From the NCBI GenBank assembly GCA_016235065.1, contig JACRMB010000003.1, positions 248,001-312,000 on the forward strand: a stretch of 64,000 bases of DNA, read 5' to 3'. Every line of letters begins with the position of its first letter. Positions within the stretch are counted from its first letter, which is position 1. Shown here in pieces: positions 59,558-64,000 of the stretch. The notes below the pieces were generated by a model. That model saw only the letters and a list, made by a program, of their open reading frames with translations. It was not told the DNA's origin and did not search any database. The stretch comes from Actinomycetota bacterium (GTDB taxonomy: Bacteria > Actinomycetota > Thermoleophilia > BMS3ABIN01). A program made the position numbers and the translations under genes.

Positions 59558-61619
59558 ACGAGGCGGCCTTTTTGTTGTCCTGCCGGTAAATCTCGATCCG
59601 GTTCCTACCAAGATCCTTTGCCTGATACAGGGCTTCGTCAGCCATCACGATAAGCCGGCCTTCCTCTTCAACTTCCATAGACTTGTCGAACGTGGTCACG
59701 CCCTGGCTTACCGTGATGTGATTGGGCAGGTCGTTATCTGCATACATGAATCCAGTCTGCATGATGGTTGTTCTGATGCGTTCGGCTATCAGGGCTGCCG
59801 AGGGGCTGTTCGTCTCCGGCAGGATCATTAAGAATTCTTCGCCCCCATAACGGACGACCATATCCGTTTCCCTCATGATGCTGACGATGATGGCGGCGAC
59901 GTCCGCCAGAAGTTTGTCACCGGCGGGGTGTCCGTAGGTATCGTTGTATTTCTTGAAATGGTCGAGGTCGAGCATTATCAGCGATAGTGGTCTTTTTGTC
60001 CTCCTGGCCATGGCCAGTGTTTTCCGGAGCTCAATATTCATGAAGTTTCGGTTTGCGAGCCCGGTCAGCTGGTCGTGAAGCGACAGCTCTTTTGTTTTTT
60101 CGAACAGGCGCGCATTCTCGATCGCGATGCCGAGCTGGCCACCGATCGTGGCAAAGAGCTTCTTTTTCTCATCGTCGACGACAGTGCCAGGAATCGTGTA
60201 CAGATACAGTACCCCCACGACTTTGTCCATGGCCTTGAGTGGCACTATTACGTGGCCATGAGGTTGCATTCCCGGATACCTGATAGTGTGGCGGTCATCA
60301 AGGTCTGACTCGGTCGAGACCAGGATCTCTCCCGACTCGAACGCAAGGCCGCAAAGGCATTCTCCGGGCTGGATATCTTTATGCAGGGAAAGGAACTCAT
60401 CCGTGTGGCCGACGTGCGAGACCAGCGTCAGCCTGTTCTCATTTTCCAGCAGGATGCCGGCTTTGTGCTGTACCTCCAGCACCTCGCTGTTTATGATCGA
60501 TTTCAGAGCATGGTCCAGAAGCCGCTTGAGCTCGATCGTGCCGCTGATGGTCGATCCAACCTCGAACAGCGTTGAAAGCTGGATAGCCCTCTGTTCCAGT
60601 GCCTTGCCCTGGTCTGCCATCTGCTGCTCGATCTGCTTGCGAGCGGAGATGTCATGGATGATGGCGGTGAAGAAGATACCCTGTTGAGCCTGCCAATGAG
60701 ACAGGGACAGTTCGATGGGAAACTCGCTCCCATCCTTTTTTAACCCGGAGAATTCAACCGTCTTTCCGATGATTGTCTCCTCTCCTTCCGTGTTGAAGCG
60801 CTTCATAGCCGATTTGTGTTCATCATGGTAACGGGCGGGCATGATGAATGAGACCGGTTTGCCGATAGCCTGGTCTGCTTCATAACCGAATATCCTTGTT
60901 GCTGCCTTGTTCCAGTAGGTAACCTTTGACTGAGCATTGATTGTGATGATGGCTTCATTTGCCGACTCCGCCACGGAGCGAAAACGCTCCTCACTTACGG
61001 CGAGTACGGCTTTCTCCATTCTCATCTGACGATTTCTTTGTTGGGTATTGGTATAGAGCATGAGGAGGATGACAGTCACAAGAACAGTGAGCAGACTGGA
61101 AACAATGGTCAGGTAAAATGACAAACTCTCGCTGCTGACGGCTTTTTCGTGCATTGTGTTTGAAGCCACTGTGGTCGTGTCTGTAAGCCGGTCGAAAAGC
61201 GGATCGACTTTTTCCTCGTCGATCGCTAATGCATCCGTTACACGGCCAGCGGCGATCAACCCGAACTCCTCATCAGTAGCTTCCTTGTATTTTTCAAAAT
61301 CCGACTGCATGTTCGAAAAACTTTTCTCATCGGGATAAAGCGTTATCAGTTCAGCGAGCGACTCATCGATGGCGGTCCGATGCTCCTCGACGGTCATCAT
61401 GATAATGGGGTCGATATGCTGATTGGCTACAGCCTGCCATTCCAGAGCGTTCAGCGACAGGAAGTTCTCGGTTGTTAAATGAGATAGATGCTCACCCTTG
61501 TCAGCATCTTCAGCGCTATGCTCGAGGGTGATTATGACGAATAGCATGGTTGCGATTGCGAGCAGGATGGCGGCCATGAATACAAATGCCAGAATCTGAT
61601 TCTTCATTGTCTGTTTCAT
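59556..61619 (-). CDS. Membrane-bound PAS-GAF-GGDEF diguanylate cyclase
   Basis: The start is placed at ATG 61619 with GAGG 7 bp upstream; ATG 61625 is too close to it. The protein has about 687 residues. Two membrane helices (about residues 8-32 and 168-190) enclose a helical outside domain of four-helix-bundle type. Inside the cell follow a PAS domain (about 205-330), a GAF domain (about 350-510) and a GGDEF domain with the active-site motif RYGGEEF and inhibitory-site candidates upstream. It should make cyclic di-GMP in response to an external signal. Multiheme cytochromes and pili are often controlled by this messenger, but no direct link is shown here. Confidence 0.92.
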   Translation of the reverse strand: MKQTMKNQILAFVFMAAILLAIATMLFVIITLEHSAEDADKGEHLSHLTTENFLSLNALEWQAVANQHIDPIIMMTVEEHRTAIDESLAELITLYPDEKSFSNMQSDFEKYKEATDEEFGLIAAGRVTDALAIDEEKVDPLFDRLTDTTTVASNTMHEKAVSSESLSFYLTIVSSLLTVLVTVILLMLYTNTQQRNRQMRMEKAVLAVSEERFRSVAESANEAIITINAQSKVTYWNKAATRIFGYEADQAIGKPVSFIMPARYHDEHKSAMKRFNTEGEETIIGKTVEFSGLKKDGSEFPIELSLSHWQAQQGIFFTAIIHDISARKQIEQQMADQGKALEQRAIQLSTLFEVGSTISGTIELKRLLDHALKSIINSEVLEVQHKAGILLENENRLTLVSHVGHTDEFLSLHKDIQPGECLCGLAFESGEILVSTESDLDDRHTIRYPGMQPHGHVIVPLKAMDKVVGVLYLYTIPGTVVDDEKKKLFATIGGQLGIAIENARLFEKTKELSLHDQLTGLANRNFMNIELRKTLAMARRTKRPLSLIMLDLDHFKKYNDTYGHPAGDKLLADVAAIIVSIMRETDMVVRYGGEEFLMILPETNSPSAALIAERIRTTIMQTGFMYADNDLPNHITVSQGVTTFDKSMEVEEEGRLIVMADEALYQAKDLGRNRIEIYRQDNKKAAS

Positions 61620-61715
61620 TGCCATGCCTCGCAAACAGAAGATTCATCACCAAAAGGACTGCTTACGCAGTATGCCTCTTTTGTATATTTATAGTCCCGA
61701 AACTGAGACTGCACG

Positions 61716-63470
61716 CTATCTGACCCGGTAGATATCGATCGTCTCGACTGGCTCCGACGAAAACGAATACGGCAGGTTCCCGTGGAACTGGTCGTAAAAA
61801 CCTGCCTGGCTGTTCCGGTCCTGGACCCGCAGTGGCCAGCCTGCGCCAGCCGGATACTCGATGCTGTCGACCAGTTGCAGGCGCTCCTTCAGCTGGTCGG
61901 AGATGAAGTAGGCGATGAGGCCATGGCTCAGGACTACATAGTCTCCAGGCGCCGGTGAATCATCATCCTCCAAAAGATATTGCCCGCCTTCAGCTTCGAG
62001 GTAATAGCGCAGCCCGAACTCGCCGGCGAACCATATCTGATGACTGCCGGCGGAGAGCGTCCGCGGATATTCAGCGGCAAAGTCGCGGTAGACGCCCGAC
62101 AGCTGGTAGTCGGCGATCGAGACCGCAGTTCCCGTGATCGCCGTGCAGGCGACCGCAGCTATGGCGAACCGTGGCCACCAGATCTTATCCGGGATGATCC
62201 CGCGGGCGTAGCTCACGAAGAGCAGCACTACCGGCGGGAACAGGGGTAGCAGGTATCTCGTCGACGCATATGGCAGTAGCAGGACGCTGTAGACCAGCAC
62301 GCCGGCGATCCACAGGACCAGGAAGATATTGTCGCGATCCCTCCCGGAGCGCTCATCTGCGAACGCCGCGTCCATCCCCAGGTTGAAGAACCGGTAGACC
62401 GCCAGCAGCCCCGCTGAATAAAAGACGGCCTGCAATATTGCCGCCGCCAGCGTGTATTCGCCGGAAACGGCCCGGTTCAGGAAGAAGGCGAGGATCAGCA
62501 CGAAAAGAGCCGCGAAAGCCAGGTACTCTTTCCTGCCCCTGAGCAGCCCCATGACCAGCATCAGCGGGAAGACGGTGGCGCCGCCGATTACCGAGATTAT
62601 CGCGAGGACCTTGTTGGCGATGAACGCCGGAGCCAGATTGACGCCAAAGCTGTATGAGAGTTTCGGGGGCTCGCCGGTCGCCGCCAGGTAATAAACGACG
62701 ATCGCCCCGAATACCGCCAGCGCCGCCGCGAGGGGGAGCATCGTCTTCAAAGTCACGCGCCGCTTGAGCAGGGCATACACGAACAAAAGGGGCAGCAGGC
62801 TGAAAGACTGATAGGTCGTCAGGATCGCCAGTGAAGTGAACAGGCCGGCGAGAACCAGCAGCCCTGTTCCGTATCGGCGGCCTGAACCAGGATGCCGTCC
62901 GCCGTTCTGGCCGGAGTCGGAGTTTTTCCCGCCGGCGCGATCGATCGCGTAGACATACGAGGCGATAGCGGCGAGCCAGAGTGACAGGGCCGGCACGTCG
63001 GTCATCACGCTCTGGGCCATCACCATGAAGCCCGGCGTCACGATGAGCAGCAGCGCGGCAGTCAGCGGACTGTCGGTGAAACGCCTGCCCAGGTAGAACA
63101 TGGAAACGGTCGCCAGCACGGCAAAGATGACCAGGCCGAGATGGAGCCCCACCTCGCTGGGCCCGCCGAAGATCCAGATCAGCAAGGCGAGGAAGCTGGT
63201 GTGGAGTGGAGGGTGCGTATCCAGGTAGACCGGGAAGAAGTTGCCCTCGTAGCCGTGGTTGGGAAGGCCGAGCGCGAAGGGATCGCTGAGTTTCTCCTGT
63301 CCCAGCCAGACAAAGACGGTGTCGTCAAGGTGGAATGCCTTGAAGACGAAGGGCAGGGTGACGGCTCCGGCAGCGAGTATCAGCAAAACAATCAGCGGAC
63401 GTTGCTGAACCTTGGAAACTTCAACACCGCCCTCACGGTCTTTTTTGCGTATGTTTCTGAAGTTTGGCAA
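61716..63470 (-). CDS. Membrane glycosyltransferase (PMT/ArnT-like, GT39 type)
   Basis: The apparent start is TTG 63470, which lies inside a repeat unit (63454-63495) that also supplies GAGGG as a ribosome site. The 584-residue protein has about eleven membrane helices, with the first outside loop holding the likely catalytic acidic residues (KAFHLDDTVFVW) and FFPVYLDTHPPLHTSFLALL. The latter fits the PMT_2 family that moves mannose or similar sugars from polyprenyl donors. A Gly/Asn-rich loop lies near residue 180. It is near the partial membrane glycosyltransferase at 63576, so a two-enzyme set is likely. Confidence 0.85.
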   Translation of the reverse strand: MPNFRNIRKKDREGGVEVSKVQQRPLIVLLILAAGAVTLPFVFKAFHLDDTVFVWLGQEKLSDPFALGLPNHGYEGNFFPVYLDTHPPLHTSFLALLIWIFGGPSEVGLHLGLVIFAVLATVSMFYLGRRFTDSPLTAALLLIVTPGFMVMAQSVMTDVPALSLWLAAIASYVYAIDRAGGKNSDSGQNGGRHPGSGRRYGTGLLVLAGLFTSLAILTTYQSFSLLPLLFVYALLKRRVTLKTMLPLAAALAVFGAIVVYYLAATGEPPKLSYSFGVNLAPAFIANKVLAIISVIGGATVFPLMLVMGLLRGRKEYLAFAALFVLILAFFLNRAVSGEYTLAAAILQAVFYSAGLLAVYRFFNLGMDAAFADERSGRDRDNIFLVLWIAGVLVYSVLLLPYASTRYLLPLFPPVVLLFVSYARGIIPDKIWWPRFAIAAVACTAITGTAVSIADYQLSGVYRDFAAEYPRTLSAGSHQIWFAGEFGLRYYLEAEGGQYLLEDDDSPAPGDYVVLSHGLIAYFISDQLKERLQLVDSIEYPAGAGWPLRVQDRNSQAGFYDQFHGNLPYSFSSEPVETIDIYRVR

Positions 63471-63560
63471 CGTCCCTCAGTTCTTAAAGCGTAAGTTCCT
63501 GAAGTTTGGCTACTTCCCTCAGTTCATAAAGCGTAAGTTCCTGAAGTTCAGCTACGTCTC
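63454..63560. repeat. Tandem 42-bp repeat, about 2.5 units
   Basis: Units at 63454-63495 and 63496-63537 are near identical (TTCTGAAGTTTGGC... and TTCCTGAAGTTTGGC...), followed by a partial unit at 63538-63560. The reverse complement contains GGGACGTTGCCAAACTTC, matching the copy after trpB and a partial copy (GGACGTTGCTGAAC) at 63397-63410. The period of 42 keeps any reading frame. The repeat fills the gap between two glycosyltransferase genes. Confidence 0.85.
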
Positions 63561-63575
63561 CTGATGGCTGACTTT

Positions 63576-64000
63576 CTAGCTGACCCAGGTCCAGACCACG
63601 AACTTGGCCGTGAAGAAACCGAGCAGCGCCAGTGAGACCACTGTGATCAGCATATCCACCCAGCGGTTGCGTTCGCCCCATAGCGCCAGCAGGATGAAGG
63701 CGGGGAATGCAGTCAGCAAAAAGCGCGGCATCGAGAAGAGCGGCACGTAGGTCGAGGGCGTGCAAAGCGGCAGCAGCAGTACCGCAAAGATGTAAGCGAC
63801 GTAATAGGACGGCAGCTTTTTGATGGCGGCCACGCCAAGGCCGATGAAACCGGCCGTGAAAATAAAATTCATGACATTGTAGGTCGCCCACAGGCGCGGG
63901 TCGCGGTCAGTCACCGGCCAGAAGATCCGGTCGGTTGTAGACAGGATATCGCCCATCCCGTTCCATGCTTCTTTAAAACCTCGCCACAACCCGGTGAACG
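63576..64000 (-). CDS. Membrane glycosyltransferase, C-terminal part (PIG-V-like)
   Basis: This frame is open at the window end, so only the last 141 residues are seen. They contain four hydrophobic helices, among them NVMNFIFTAGFIGLGVAAI and LLTAFPAFILLALWG, and the PIG-V-like segment CTPSTYVPLFSMPRFLLTAF. This fits a GT-C type mannosyltransferase or related integral enzyme. The stop at 63576 is followed by the tandem repeat and the second glycosyltransferase gene. The substrate is unknown. Confidence 0.7.
   Translation of the reverse strand, partial: FTGLWRGFKEAWNGMGDILSTTDRIFWPVTDRDPRLWATYNVMNFIFTAGFIGLGVAAIKKLPSYYVAYIFAVLLLPLCTPSTYVPLFSMPRFLLTAFPAFILLALWGERNRWVDMLITVVSLALLGFFTAKFVVWTWVS

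Noticed and set aside
63454-63560. CRISPR array
   Set aside because: The copies are directly tandem without unique spacers and are only 2.5 in number; no cas gene is present.

Overview
The window is GC-rich bacterial chromosome with short intergenic gaps, frequent TTG and GTG starts and overlapping operons. The gene content suggests an anaerobic or facultative Gram-positive-like lineage, most plausibly a deep-branching actinobacterium. The signs are System II (ResB/CcsA) cytochrome c assembly, a siroheme-dependent heme pathway, several multiheme c-type cytochromes, a complete selA-selB-tRNA-Sec set, an LPXTG-type surface protein, GT4/PIG-L type glycosylation genes and many lipoproteins. This placement is inferred from gene content; no 16S gene or ribosomal protein is present to confirm it.

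Layout. 1-2.8 kb (minus): envelope glycolipid genes (flippase-like membrane protein, polysaccharide deacetylase, GT4 glycosyltransferase). 3-22.4 kb (plus): an FmdB-type zinc ribbon, surE and a HAD phosphatase, then the heme and cytochrome block. This block holds cobA-hemD, ahbC, ahbD, ahbA and ahbB, a small diheme lipoprotein, a membrane glycosyltransferase and a methyltransferase. After a 437-bp non-coding leader come a hexaheme cytochrome, a lipoprotein, a second multiheme cytochrome, a TPR protein, an NHL propeller, ResB, CcsA, precorrin-2 dehydrogenase, hemA and hemC. Together these cover much of the route from glutamyl-tRNA through siroheme to heme and on to attachment of heme to exported cytochromes. 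hemL and hemB are not in the window. 22.5-29.6 kb (minus): a 41-residue RiPP-like peptide gene with its own promoter and terminator, a LOG-family protein, a DUF1998-type helicase, a Ca2+-type P-ATPase and two small proteins. 29.7-46.2 kb: accessory and surface region with a PD40 propeller lipoprotein, ZIP transporter, glutamate decarboxylase, two large secreted proteins sharing a four-unit repeat module, Met/Gly-rich exported proteins, a PAS protein, a flavin reductase and an LPXTG-type protein. 46.3-50.4 kb (minus): the selenocysteine operon. 50.7-64 kb: a PHP-GT4 fusion with an overlapping PIG-L deacetylase, trehalose-phosphatase, a GH57-like membrane-anchored protein, a TadE-like protein, TrpB2, a diguanylate cyclase and two PMT-like membrane glycosyltransferases, the last cut by the window end.

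The most notable items are the four-unit WTWYD/ASQR module shared by two otherwise unrelated secreted proteins, an orphan lasso-leader-like peptide, a His/Gly-rich extension on the heme synthase AhbD, and a repeat family with the core GGGACGTTGCYRAACTTC. A tandem copy of that family supplies the apparent start of one gene, and a related repeat encodes the tail of selB.
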